Positions 40,783-49,391 of a stretch of 64,000 bases of DNA are shown one piece after another. The first letter of the stretch is position 1; every line of letters begins with the position of its first letter. Below the pieces are notes generated by a model, which had not been told where the DNA came from, did no database searches, and saw nothing but the letters and a program-made list of their open reading frames with translations. The DNA lies in the NCBI GenBank assembly GCA_965221785.1, contig CBDCSR010000003.1, positions 1,612,001 through 1,676,000 of the forward strand, in the 5' to 3' direction. Source of the stretch: BD2-11 sp965221785 (GTDB lineage: Bacteria; Gemmatimonadota; Gemmatimonadetes; Longimicrobiales; Gaopeijiaceae). The position numbers were made by a program, and so were the translations under genes.

Positions 40783-42272
40783 GGCTCCATGGTCCCCGTC
40801 GTGCCGCCCCCCGTTTCTTCAAGAGCCTCTGTCCCGAATCGCTCGGCGGTCTCCAGGGTCTCCCGCACGTCGTTCCAGGTGGTCGTGTGATTGAGGATGC
40901 ACATTCGCAGCGCGAAGCGTCCGGCGACGAGCGTTGACGACATGAACGCGCGATCTTCCCAGAAAACCCGGGAGAGGACACTGCGGTTGACCGCGTCCAG
41001 CGATCCCTCATCAAGGCCGCCGTCCGTGGGGTTGATCCGGAAGCAGACGATTCCCAGCGAAGCGCGCGTCATCCCCTCCAGGACCGGGCTCGCGCTGATG
41101 TACTCCTCGGCCCGGCTGGCCAGCTCCATTCCCAGCGACACCGCGCGCCGGAACGCAGCCATCCCGAAGGTCTGGACCGACATCCAGATCTTCAGGGCGC
41201 GAAACAGGCGACTGTGTTGCAGGCCACGGTCCGCGAAGTTCGGGTGATTCGCGCCCCATACCGAATCCTGCAGCATGTCATGCGGAACGCGGAACGCATG
41301 ATCGAGCGTCTCGCCGTCCTTTACCAGGAGACAGCCTGCCTCGTACGGCTGAAAGAACCACTTGTGCGCATCGAGCCCGATCGAGTCAGCCCGCTCGATC
41401 CCTGCCAGCAGCTTCCGGCCCCTCTCGGTTATGGCCGCGAATCCGCCATACGCGGCATCGACGTGCAACCAGAGGTTCTCGTCCTCGCAGTAGTCCGCCA
41501 GGGCACCGAGCGGGTCGATGGCGCCCGTGCTGCCGGTGCCGGCATTTGCGCACACGGCGATGGGATGGAGTCCGGCGGCGCGGTCGCCGGCCACTGCGTC
41601 TGACAGCGCCTCCATGTCAAGCCGAAAGTGCTGGTCGCTCGTCACCAGGCGGATGCGCTCGGGCTGAACACCGACGATCCTGGCGGCGCGGACCTGTGCG
41701 CTGTGGCTCTGGTCGCTCATGTATACGGCGCTGCGCTCGGGATTTCCCGCCGCTTCGCGGGCGGCGACGAGGGCGTCGAGGGCGCTCGCCGAGCCACCGC
41801 TCGTCATGAGCCCTCCGGCGCGCCGGGGATAGCCCAGCCACCGGCGCATCCAGTCGACCACGACCAGTTCGACCTGGCTGGGACCGCTCGCGACCAGCCA
41901 GCTGATGGTGTTGGGGTTGTAGCCCGCGGCCAGAAAATCGGCCAGCACGCCTGGCCAGGTGGCTGCTGACGGTACGAATCCGAAACAGCGCGGGTGGTCC
42001 AGGCGCAACGTAAGCGGAAGGATGTCGCGCGTGGCTCGCCGAAGCACATCCGCTGCAGGCAAGCCGTGCTCGGGTGGCTCCACCATCAGCTGGTCGAGTC
42101 CCTGTTTGAATTCCCCTTCCCATGCGCGTTCGGAAGGCAGGTTCGCGATCCGCTCCACCAGAACTTCGGCGGTCTCGCGAGCCAGGGCGAGCATCTCCTC
42201 CGGCGCCATCTGGAGATCGCCGCACGCGTTCGCGGTCGCGTCAGGGTTGGATTGCCGGTTGTCTGATGTCAC
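40779..42272 (-). CDS. PLP-dependent group II decarboxylase (aromatic-L-amino-acid type)
   Basis: Likely start GTG at 42272 (497 residues) or ATG at 42209 (476). A fold-type I decarboxylase: SGGSASALDALVAAR, HVDAAYGGFAAI, the Schiff-base Lys in SIGLDAHKWFFQPYEAG, and the C-terminal FRINPT. The length fits the DDC/tyrosine decarboxylase group; glutamate decarboxylase is less likely. In this family the product would be an aromatic amine, but some members act as aldehyde synthases. Its presence inside a sugar operon is unexpected, and it is tightly coupled (ATGA) to the TIM-barrel gene. Confidence 0.88.
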   Translation of the reverse strand: MTSDNRQSNPDATANACGDLQMAPEEMLALARETAEVLVERIANLPSERAWEGEFKQGLDQLMVEPPEHGLPAADVLRRATRDILPLTLRLDHPRCFGFVPSAATWPGVLADFLAAGYNPNTISWLVASGPSQVELVVVDWMRRWLGYPRRAGGLMTSGGSASALDALVAAREAAGNPERSAVYMSDQSHSAQVRAARIVGVQPERIRLVTSDQHFRLDMEALSDAVAGDRAAGLHPIAVCANAGTGSTGAIDPLGALADYCEDENLWLHVDAAYGGFAAITERGRKLLAGIERADSIGLDAHKWFFQPYEAGCLLVKDGETLDHAFRVPHDMLQDSVWGANHPNFADRGLQHSRLFRALKIWMSVQTFGMAAFRRAVSLGMELASRAEEYISASPVLEGMTRASLGIVCFRINPTDGGLDEGSLDAVNRSVLSRVFWEDRAFMSSTLVAGRFALRMCILNHTTTWNDVRETLETAERFGTEALEETGGGTTGTMEP

Positions 42273-42339
42273 GATTGGGGTTGACTCCGGATCGGCCTGG
42301 AACGTGGCGGCCCTGTTTGGGCACGTCGAAATCGCCGCA

Positions 42340-43542
42340 TCACGGGACGGCGCAGCCCGCCTCGATCCAGGCGCCCACCTCCTGGCTCCGGATCGCGGCG
42401 TCGATGAAGTGAATGCCGCGGGCGCCGTCGCGGACGGTGGGGAAGTCGGGCTCGGGCACCTTGTCGCCTCGGGTCGCCGGATCGGGGGCCCGGGGACCGC
42501 CCCCGGTGTCCACGCCCACGCCGTCCCGCGCCCGCACCGCCCGCGCCACTTCCCGGTAGAGGTTCGCGAACGCCTCCACGAAGCCCTCCGGGTGGCCACC
42601 GGGCAGACGGGTGGCGGTCGCGGCGCCGGAAGCACGGGTTCCCGCAGCGCGGTGCACCACCTCCGCCGAGCCGTCGGCCCGCAGGAGCCGCAGGCGGTTG
42701 GGCTCCTCCTGGTTCCAGTCGAGCCCGCCCTCGCTGCCGTAGATGCGCAGGCGCAGGTGGTTGCGCTCGCCGGTGGCGATCTGCGAAGCCATCAGCACGC
42801 CACGGACCCCGCCGTCCAGTTCCAGCAGCACCACTGCGTCGTCGTGGGCGGCGCGACCTGCCACCACGGTGCCCAGGTCGGCAAACAGGCGCTGCACCTC
42901 CAGGCCGGTCACGTAGCGCATCAGGTGGTGCGCGTGAGACCCGATGTCCCCCAGCACGGCGGACGGCCCCCCGCGTCCGGGATCGGCCCGCCACTCCGCC
43001 TGCTTGTGTCCCTCCGCCTCGAGCAGTTCCGCCAGCCACCCCTGCGAATACTCCACCACCACCTTGCGCACTTGGCCGATGGCCCCGCCACGCACCCGCG
43101 CGCGCGCCTCCTTGACCAGCGGGTAGCCGGAATAGTTGTAGGTCACCGCGAAGACGAGGCCGGTCGACGCGGTCAGGCGACACAGGTCGTCGGCCTCCGC
43201 CACCGTCACCGCGAGCGGCTTGTCGCAGACGACGTGGATGCCACGCTCCAGAAAGGCGCGCGCGACCCGATGGTGCAGGTGGTTGGGGGTGACGATCGTC
43301 ACCGCGCGGATGCGCTCATCGGCCGGGAGGGTCGCCTCTGCTCCGGCCATCTCCTGCCACGATCCGTATGCGCGATCCTCCGCCAGCCCAAGTTGCGCTC
43401 CGGCTCGGCGCGCCTTCTCCGCGTCGGCCGAAAACGCGCCCGCGCAGAGTCGCCACTCGCCGTCGAGGGCGGCCGCCATCCGGTGCACCGGACCGATGAA
43501 GGCACCCGGTCCGCCTCCGACCATGCCGTAGCGGAGGGTCAA
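42340..43542 (-). CDS. Gfo/Idh/MocA-family oxidoreductase, cytoplasmic
   Basis: A 400-residue NAD(P)-dependent sugar dehydrogenase-like protein. The Rossmann motif is GMVGGGPGAFIGPVH, the conserved EKP position reads CDKPL, and the second domain has VGDIGSHAHHLMRYVTG-type LGDIGSHAHHL. No signal peptide is present, unlike the paralogue at 49388-50875. In 3-keto-sugar pathways such enzymes reduce 3-keto-glucose or oxidise inositols. It starts 115 bases after the transporter stop. Confidence 0.9.
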   Translation of the reverse strand: MTLRYGMVGGGPGAFIGPVHRMAAALDGEWRLCAGAFSADAEKARRAGAQLGLAEDRAYGSWQEMAGAEATLPADERIRAVTIVTPNHLHHRVARAFLERGIHVVCDKPLAVTVAEADDLCRLTASTGLVFAVTYNYSGYPLVKEARARVRGGAIGQVRKVVVEYSQGWLAELLEAEGHKQAEWRADPGRGGPSAVLGDIGSHAHHLMRYVTGLEVQRLFADLGTVVAGRAAHDDAVVLLELDGGVRGVLMASQIATGERNHLRLRIYGSEGGLDWNQEEPNRLRLLRADGSAEVVHRAAGTRASGAATATRLPGGHPEGFVEAFANLYREVARAVRARDGVGVDTGGGPRAPDPATRGDKVPEPDFPTVRDGARGIHFIDAAIRSQEVGAWIEAGCAVP

Positions 43543-43657
43543 GGCCGTCCTCCTCCGTGCGACGGACGCCCGTCTTCGGAAGCGGTCGGCCTGACTCGAC
43601 GCCGCGTGCCGGCATCACCGAGCCGGCGAGTCGGCCTGGGGCGGCCGGCGCGTGGTC

Positions 43658-45148
43658 TCATCCGGCCTCTCCGATCCGCCGCGCACGGTATCCGCCCTCC
43701 CTGCGGGCGCGCGCCCGCAACACCCCGAAGATCACCATCAGGACGGCGCACAGCGGCACCAGGTAGCGGAAGGAGATGCGTCCCCCGAAGTTGTCCGCCG
43801 GACCGAGGATCGCCTGCGCCTCCCCGGTGAGCGCCTGGTCCCCCCCGGAGTCGATGATCTGCCGGAGCGCGTTGGCGGTGGCGGGGGAGGGCAGGGCGCC
43901 CTCCGACCGGTATTCGTCCACCACCTCGACGGCGGCGGCGCGGGCGGCGCTCGCGTCCGGCCCCGGCACGGTCGCCAGTTCGCCGTCGGCACGTTCGAAG
44001 AGCGCCACCACCTCCGCCACCGGAAGCTGGTCGTGGGAGTACACGTCCGCGACGCGGCCCATCTGGGGTGCTGTCACGAGTCCGGTGGTTGCCATCCCCA
44101 CCGCCCCCATCAGTCCGAGCCCCAGCGCGCCGCTCTTCGGCACCCGCTCCGAGACCACGCCCAGCATGGTGGGCCAGATGTAGCAGATGCCCACCGCGAA
44201 GATCGTCGCGGTGAGGAACACCGCCGCCGTCCCGGACGCGTAGCTGAAGGCGAGCAATCCAACCCCCGCCAGCGTCGCCGACGCCAGCAGCACGCCCGGC
44301 GGCGAGAGCCGGTGCACGACCGCGCCGGCCCGGTGGCGCAGCACGGCCATCAGGCCGTTGATCCACACCAGCACCAGGATGCCTGGAATGCCGCCCGCCT
44401 CCAGCACCGCCGGGACCCAGCGGGTCGGCCCGATCTCGATGGACGCGGTCATCGTCATCGCGAACAGCATGAGCAGCATGAACGGCGTCGTGAGCGCGGC
44501 GCGGAACATCTCCCCCACCGAGACGCCCGCCTGCACCCCTTCCGTGGGCGGGAACCGCTCCCGCAGCAGCATGTGGCCGTAGACGAGGGTCGGGATGACG
44601 ATCAGCGCGATCTTCACCCGCCACTCCCCGAGGACCTCCAGTCCCGCCGACGAAGCCGCCAACTGATCGAGCCCGTACGCGGCCAGCCCGCCCAGGACGA
44701 TTCCCCCGGGGAACCAGACGTGGAAGTTGTTCAGCTTGACGGTCTTGTTGCCCGGGTAAAGCGCCGCCACCAATGGGTTGCACGCGGCTTCCACCAGTCC
44801 GTTTCCCATGGAGATGATCAGCGCGCCGGTGAAGAGGTATGTGAAGCTCCCCCCGAGCATAAGGGTGATCGTGCCGATGAGATGCGCCGCGAACGCCGTT
44901 CGCAGCAGGGTGCGGAAGCCGAGCGTGTCGGCCAGCGGCGCAAAGACCACCTGCGAGAGCGCGAACCCCCACAGGGCCGCGCCTCCGATCCAGCCCACCT
45001 GCTCGTTGGTGAGCACGAATTCGTTCTTGAGGTCGAGCATGACGGCGCCCACGGTCGCGAAGGCAACCGATGTCGCGATGAGGGCGACGCAACTGCCCCG
45101 GAAGAGGCGCCCGGCGTTGGCGGATGGGTGGTCGTCGGATGGGGCCAT
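43658..45148 (-). CDS. MFS sugar transporter, FucP-like
   Basis: From the ATG at 45148 the product is 496 residues with about 12 transmembrane segments. It resembles the FucP/nucleoside-symporter branch: FVLTNEQVGWIGGAALWGF, SMGNGLVEAACNPLVAALYPG, NNFHVWFPGG. A long soluble insert (about 360-450) near the end, before the last helix, is unusual. Position between the subunit-3 gene (26 bases) and the second Gfo/Idh suggests uptake of the oxidised sugar made outside. Confidence 0.85.
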   Translation of the reverse strand: MAPSDDHPSANAGRLFRGSCVALIATSVAFATVGAVMLDLKNEFVLTNEQVGWIGGAALWGFALSQVVFAPLADTLGFRTLLRTAFAAHLIGTITLMLGGSFTYLFTGALIISMGNGLVEAACNPLVAALYPGNKTVKLNNFHVWFPGGIVLGGLAAYGLDQLAASSAGLEVLGEWRVKIALIVIPTLVYGHMLLRERFPPTEGVQAGVSVGEMFRAALTTPFMLLMLFAMTMTASIEIGPTRWVPAVLEAGGIPGILVLVWINGLMAVLRHRAGAVVHRLSPPGVLLASATLAGVGLLAFSYASGTAAVFLTATIFAVGICYIWPTMLGVVSERVPKSGALGLGLMGAVGMATTGLVTAPQMGRVADVYSHDQLPVAEVVALFERADGELATVPGPDASAARAAAVEVVDEYRSEGALPSPATANALRQIIDSGGDQALTGEAQAILGPADNFGGRISFRYLVPLCAVLMVIFGVLRARARREGGYRARRIGEAG

Positions 45149-45174
45149 GGCGTGGTTCTGGTTGAGAGGGCCGG

Positions 45175-45966
45175 TCAGGCGAGCCCGATGTGGCGGAGCA
45201 CCTCGGGCGGCGGCGGATCCCATCGGGTGAGGGGGGTGTTGCCGATGTACTGAAGATCGTCCATGCCTTCCGCCGTCGTCCAGAAGGCCGTCAGCGTCAG
45301 GTAGCGCACCCGGTCGAAGAAGAGGGAGGGCGCCTCGAACGGCCCTCCTTCAGCCTGCTCCGGGTCGCAGATGTCGTCGCAGATGGCGTGCTGCTGCGCG
45401 GGTGTGAGGTCGCGGAAGCGCACGCCTGCGGACGCGGCGCCGTTGCCGAAGCGGGTGTGGGCTTCGCGGTCGAGCCACACCAGCCCGCCCCGGATCAGCA
45501 CGCCGCCCTCCTGGAGGGCTTCGTAGGGCGCGCTCACCCACTCGTCGATGAAGTCGTGGGCGCCCACCTCGCTCGCTGAGGGAGAGCGGTCGTCGGCCGG
45601 CAGGATCAGGTCGCACAGCACGGCCAGCGATTCGAGTTCGTCGGGATCGAGTTGCCGCTCCCAGGGCACCACGGGGGAGAGCAGGTCGGGATCCCAGAGG
45701 TCGCCGCGCGCGTTCGGGTTGGTGACCTGACCGGCGGGGGCGCCATCGGGGATACCCGCAGTTCCCGCCGATGCGCCTGCGGCCCCCTCTTCGTCACCGG
45801 TTCCGGGACCGCACGATGCAAGGCCGGGCGCGGCGGCGGCCAGCGCCATCACCTTGAGGGCGTGGCGGCGGTCCATGCCGCGCGCGTCCGGAGCCGTTTC
45901 ACGCGCCTCGGCGATCGGCAAAACCCGTTCGCGCCGATCCTCCGCCTTCGTCCGCTCTTCGCTCAT
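45175..45966 (-). CDS. Gluconate 2-dehydrogenase subunit 3 family protein
   Basis: A 263-residue Tat-type exported protein: RRHALKVMALAAAAPGLASC combines a twin-Arg start and a lipobox. The subunit-3 domain follows (about 105-260, LCDLILPADDRSPSASEVGAHDFIDEW, LTPAQQHAICDDI). In this family subunit 3 accompanies a GMC flavoprotein and helps its export and maturation; the GMC gene is directly upstream, sharing one base (TGATG). No cytochrome subunit is encoded nearby, so the electron acceptor is not obvious. Confidence 0.9.
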   Translation of the reverse strand: MSEERTKAEDRRERVLPIAEARETAPDARGMDRRHALKVMALAAAAPGLASCGPGTGDEEGAAGASAGTAGIPDGAPAGQVTNPNARGDLWDPDLLSPVVPWERQLDPDELESLAVLCDLILPADDRSPSASEVGAHDFIDEWVSAPYEALQEGGVLIRGGLVWLDREAHTRFGNGAASAGVRFRDLTPAQQHAICDDICDPEQAEGGPFEAPSLFFDRVRYLTLTAFWTTAEGMDDLQYIGNTPLTRWDPPPPEVLRHIGLA

Positions 45967-47747
45967 CACAGGCTCCGGGTGCGCAGCTGTTCCACGATGT
46001 AGTCCGATGCGCGCCAGGCCAGCGCCAGAATCGACAGGGTCGGGTTCTTGTCCGCGTTCGACACGAAGCCGCCCCCATCCGTCACGAAAAGGTTGTCCAC
46101 CTCCCACGACTGGCAGAACTGGTTGAGCACTGAAGTGTTCGGGTCTTCTCCCATCATCACGCCCCCCACTTCGTGGATGATGACGCCGGGAGCGGCGATC
46201 GCGCGCGCGCCGTCGTCGTGGACGTCACTGGTCACCCGGCCGCCCATCGCCTGGATGATGTCGGCGAAGGCGTGCTGCATGTGGCGGGCCTGGTTCAACT
46301 CGTGCGGCGACCATTTCCAGTGGAACTTGAGGGTCGGGATGCCCCAGCGGTCGACGCCCTCGGGATCGATCTTGCAGTAGGAATCCTCGTTGGGGATCAT
46401 CTCCCCGCGCCCGTCGAACCAGAGGAACGACCCGTAGTAGCGGCGGCACTCGTCCTTGAGCCGTTGCCCGTAGCTGCCCCCGGTGAGCTCGTGTAGCGTG
46501 CCCATGAAGCCGAAGCCGGGCATGGTCCGGCCGCCGCCGAACTCGATGTGGTATCCGCGGGCGAAGTCGAGCTGGCCGCGGGCCTGCTCCTGATAGAGCC
46601 ACCAGGGCATGTACAGATGCAGCCCCGAGGTGCCCTCGGCGTTGTGCGGCGGCATGTTCTCGAGCGCCGGGATCTGGCCGCCGACCCCCGCGCCCACCGT
46701 GTCCATGACGTACTTGCCGACCCGGCCGCTCCCGTTGCCCAGCCCGTCGGGGTGGAGCGAGCTCTTCGAGTTGAGGAGGATGCGCGCCGACTCGCAGGCG
46801 CTGGCCGCGAGCACCACCACGCGGGCGCTCGCATGTTCGTCCAGGCGCGTGTTCCGGTCGATGTAGTGCACCCCGGTGGCCCGGCCGCGCGCGTCGATGG
46901 TGACCTCGCGCACCATGGCGTCGGTGCGTATGTCCAGGTTGCCGGTCGCCAGGGCGGGGGGCAGCAGCACCGTCGGGGTCTGGAAGTTGGCCTTGATGGA
47001 GCAGCCGCGAACGCAGGGTGTCGCGTAGAAGCACGCCGCGCGTGCCGCCATGGACTCCTCGGTAACCCGCTGCGCCAACGGGTTGCCGGGCCACAGGGTG
47101 CGCGCGATGCGGGCGGCGTCGAGACGCTGCGTGAGAATCGCCTTGTGGACGGGGATCACCGGGATGCCCAGGTCGCGGCAGTGGTGGCGGGTGAGCAGCT
47201 CCTCCGCGCGGGGAGCCGGGGGTGGGAGCAGCACGCCCGGGGAGGAGTTGGGCGTGTTCTCCAGCCCTTCGTTCGAACCGTAGACGCCGATGAATGCCTC
47301 GGTCTTGTCGTAATACGGCGCAAGGTCATCGTATGTGAGAGGCCAGTCGAAGCCCAGCCCGTCGCGGGAGTACGGCTTGAAGTCGTACTCGCCCATGCGC
47401 AGGGAGATTCGGCCCCAGTGGTTGGTGCGCCCGCCCAGCATGCGCGCGCGCCACCAGCGGAAGTCGGTGCCCTCCGCGCTGGAGTAGGGCTCGCCCGGCA
47501 CCTCCCAGCCCCCGTCCACGGTGGCGTCGTAAAAGCCGAAGGGCTTGTGCCGGGTGCCGCCCCCGCGCAGGGGCGCGTCGCGGGGGAGGTGGAACATGGG
47601 GGTCTCGGCGACCGGGTCGTAGTGCCGGCCGGCTTCGAGCATCAGCACCCGGAGGCCCGAGCAGGCGAGCACGTAGGCGGTCATGCCGCCCCCGGCGCCC
47701 GAGCCCACCACGATGGCGTCCCAGGTCTCCTGGGTACGCGGGCTCAC
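45966..47747 (-). CDS. GMC-family FAD oxidoreductase (sugar 3-dehydrogenase type)
   Basis: A 593-residue flavoprotein. The FAD motif is VVGSGAGGGMTAYVLA; mid-region RARMLGGRTNHWG and CxRGCxIKANF-like CVRGCSIKANFQ are typical of gluconate/glucoside dehydrogenases. The C-terminus has the catalytic His and Asn region (HEVGGVMMGEDP, VSNADKNPTLSILAL). It has no signal peptide and probably rides with the Tat-exported subunit 3. Partners suggest oxidation of a glycoside or polyol at C3 to the 3-keto form (inference). ATGA overlap with the TIM-barrel gene upstream. Confidence 0.92.
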   Translation of the reverse strand: MSPRTQETWDAIVVGSGAGGGMTAYVLACSGLRVLMLEAGRHYDPVAETPMFHLPRDAPLRGGGTRHKPFGFYDATVDGGWEVPGEPYSSAEGTDFRWWRARMLGGRTNHWGRISLRMGEYDFKPYSRDGLGFDWPLTYDDLAPYYDKTEAFIGVYGSNEGLENTPNSSPGVLLPPPAPRAEELLTRHHCRDLGIPVIPVHKAILTQRLDAARIARTLWPGNPLAQRVTEESMAARAACFYATPCVRGCSIKANFQTPTVLLPPALATGNLDIRTDAMVREVTIDARGRATGVHYIDRNTRLDEHASARVVVLAASACESARILLNSKSSLHPDGLGNGSGRVGKYVMDTVGAGVGGQIPALENMPPHNAEGTSGLHLYMPWWLYQEQARGQLDFARGYHIEFGGGRTMPGFGFMGTLHELTGGSYGQRLKDECRRYYGSFLWFDGRGEMIPNEDSYCKIDPEGVDRWGIPTLKFHWKWSPHELNQARHMQHAFADIIQAMGGRVTSDVHDDGARAIAAPGVIIHEVGGVMMGEDPNTSVLNQFCQSWEVDNLFVTDGGGFVSNADKNPTLSILALAWRASDYIVEQLRTRSL

Positions 47748-48676
47748 GCCGACCGATCCTCCGGGCTCTCGGGCACGATGGCCGCGAGTGCCCGGTAGCT
47801 GGCGCGCACGCTCTCGATGGGGTCGCCGGGCTCGTCGTGCTCCACGTACTGGTGGAGGAGTCCCAGTTCGCCGGCGCGCGCCAGCACGGTCCGGAAGTCG
47901 ATCACCCCCGCGCCCACGTCCGCCATCTCGCCCGCGGCGGTACGATCCTTCAAGTGGACGCTGGTCACCCGGCCCGCGCGCGCGTCCAGTTCAGCCACGG
48001 GGTCGGCGCCGCCGTGCACGACCCAGTAGATGTCCATCTGCCAGTCGACCAGCTCCGGGTCGGTGCGATCGAGCAGCAGGTCGATGGGGCGCACCCCGTC
48101 TGCGCCCGGGCGCATCTCCCAGTCGTGGTTGTGATAGCCGAAGCGGAGGCCGGCGGCGCGGGCGGCCTCACCCGCCCGGTTGAAGTCGTCCGCGACCCGT
48201 CGCAGCGCCTCCCCGCCGCGCTCGGCGACCGGGAGGGCCGGCACCACCACCAGCCGCGGGCCGAGCGCGGCGGCGGCCTCCAGGGTCGCCTCCCAGCTTC
48301 CCCGCACCTCCTCCACCGAGTGATGGGTCGATGTGGCCGCCAGTCCGACCGCGTCCAGCCGGGACCTCATTTCCCGTACCGACATCCCGTACAGGCCCGC
48401 CAGCTCGACCTCCTCGTAGCCGATGTCCGCGATCGTGGCGAGCGTGCCCTCCGGATCGGTGGCCATCACCGAGCGAACCGTGTAGAGCTGCACCCCGATG
48501 GCAGAGGGCACCTGCGAGCGGCCGCCATCCGAACCGGGATGCTCTGGATTCCCAACGGGCCATCCCCCCGCCCCCGGCCACATGCGGCCCAGCCCCCCAA
48601 GCCCGCCGGCGACCACGACCGCTCCGGGAAGCGTCCCCAGGAAGCGCCGCCGGTCGAGAGTGCTGCTCGCGTTCAT
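47744..48676 (-). CDS. Tat-exported sugar isomerase/epimerase-like TIM-barrel protein
   Basis: A 310-residue protein with a twin-Arg signal (LDRRRFLGTLPG) and a xylose isomerase-like domain from about 55 (IGVQLYTVRSVM, GYEEVELAGLYG, THHSVEEV, RFGYHNHDWEM, VDWQMDIYWVVHGG, SVHLKDRT). Metal-binding Glu/His/Asp positions look intact. Related exported proteins act in keto-sugar lyase or epimerase steps. It overlaps the GMC gene (ATGA) and lies 19 bases after the DUF1080 gene. Confidence 0.9.
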   Translation of the reverse strand: MNASSTLDRRRFLGTLPGAVVVAGGLGGLGRMWPGAGGWPVGNPEHPGSDGGRSQVPSAIGVQLYTVRSVMATDPEGTLATIADIGYEEVELAGLYGMSVREMRSRLDAVGLAATSTHHSVEEVRGSWEATLEAAAALGPRLVVVPALPVAERGGEALRRVADDFNRAGEAARAAGLRFGYHNHDWEMRPGADGVRPIDLLLDRTDPELVDWQMDIYWVVHGGADPVAELDARAGRVTSVHLKDRTAAGEMADVGAGVIDFRTVLARAGELGLLHQYVEHDEPGDPIESVRASYRALAAIVPESPEDRSA

Positions 48677-48695
48677 CTTCCTCACGAGACCCTCC

Positions 48696-49391
48696 TCATC
48701 GAATCTCCCGAAGCTTGATGTTGCGGAACCAGACGCGGTTCCCGTGATCCTGCAGGCCGATGTGCCCCCGCGCCGCCTGCCCGTATTCCGGCCACTCGAC
48801 GAACTTGCTCGCCGCCACCTTCGCCTTCCAGTCGTCGCCGCGCAGCTCGTACTCCACCACCCTCTGGCCGTTGAGCCAGTGCTCGACACGGGTTCCGCGC
48901 ACCAGAATCCGGACCTGGTTCCACTCCTCCGCGGGGCGCACGATCCCCCGTGGAACCCCGTGCAGCGCGTAGTTGGCGCCCGCGCTGGTGAGCGGGCTGC
49001 GTCCGTCGGCGTGCCCCGCGTCGTCCAGCACCTGCAGCTCCGGCGCGCTGTGAAAGATCTCCTCGGCCCCCGGGGCCGCGCGGTAGAAGACGCCCGAGTT
49101 TCCTCCGGGCTCGACCTTCCACTCGAGCGTCAGCTCGAAGTCCTCGAAGATGTCGTCGGTGATGATTGAGCGGCCGCCGCGCACATGCGCGAGCGATCCG
49201 TCCTCCACGACCCAGCCTCCCGTCATGGGCTCGCCGTCGTAACGCCGCCAGCCATCGAGCGAACGCCCGTCGAAGAGCAGCCGCCACCCGGCCTCCCGTT
49301 CGGCGGAGGTGAGCACGTTGTGCTCCTGGGCGGCGACAGGCGCGATCCCGGCGAGCACAATGAGAACCATGATCCCGCCCGACTTCATCAT
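48696..49391 (-). CDS. DUF1080 (3-keto-disaccharide hydrolase-type) protein
   Basis: A 231-residue secreted beta-jelly-roll protein with a signal peptide (MMKSGGIMVLIVLAG, cleavage near VAAQ). Family marks are GWRLLFDGRSLDGWR, FELTLEWKVEPGGNSGVFYRA, PELQVLDDAGHADG, RPAEEWNQVRILV and GHIGLQDHGNRVWFRNIKLREI. DUF1080 enzymes cleave 3-keto-glycosides after GMC oxidation. The ATG overlaps the Gfo/Idh stop (ATGA), so it is coupled to it. Confidence 0.92.
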   Translation of the reverse strand: MMKSGGIMVLIVLAGIAPVAAQEHNVLTSAEREAGWRLLFDGRSLDGWRRYDGEPMTGGWVVEDGSLAHVRGGRSIITDDIFEDFELTLEWKVEPGGNSGVFYRAAPGAEEIFHSAPELQVLDDAGHADGRSPLTSAGANYALHGVPRGIVRPAEEWNQVRILVRGTRVEHWLNGQRVVEYELRGDDWKAKVAASKFVEWPEYGQAARGHIGLQDHGNRVWFRNIKLREIR

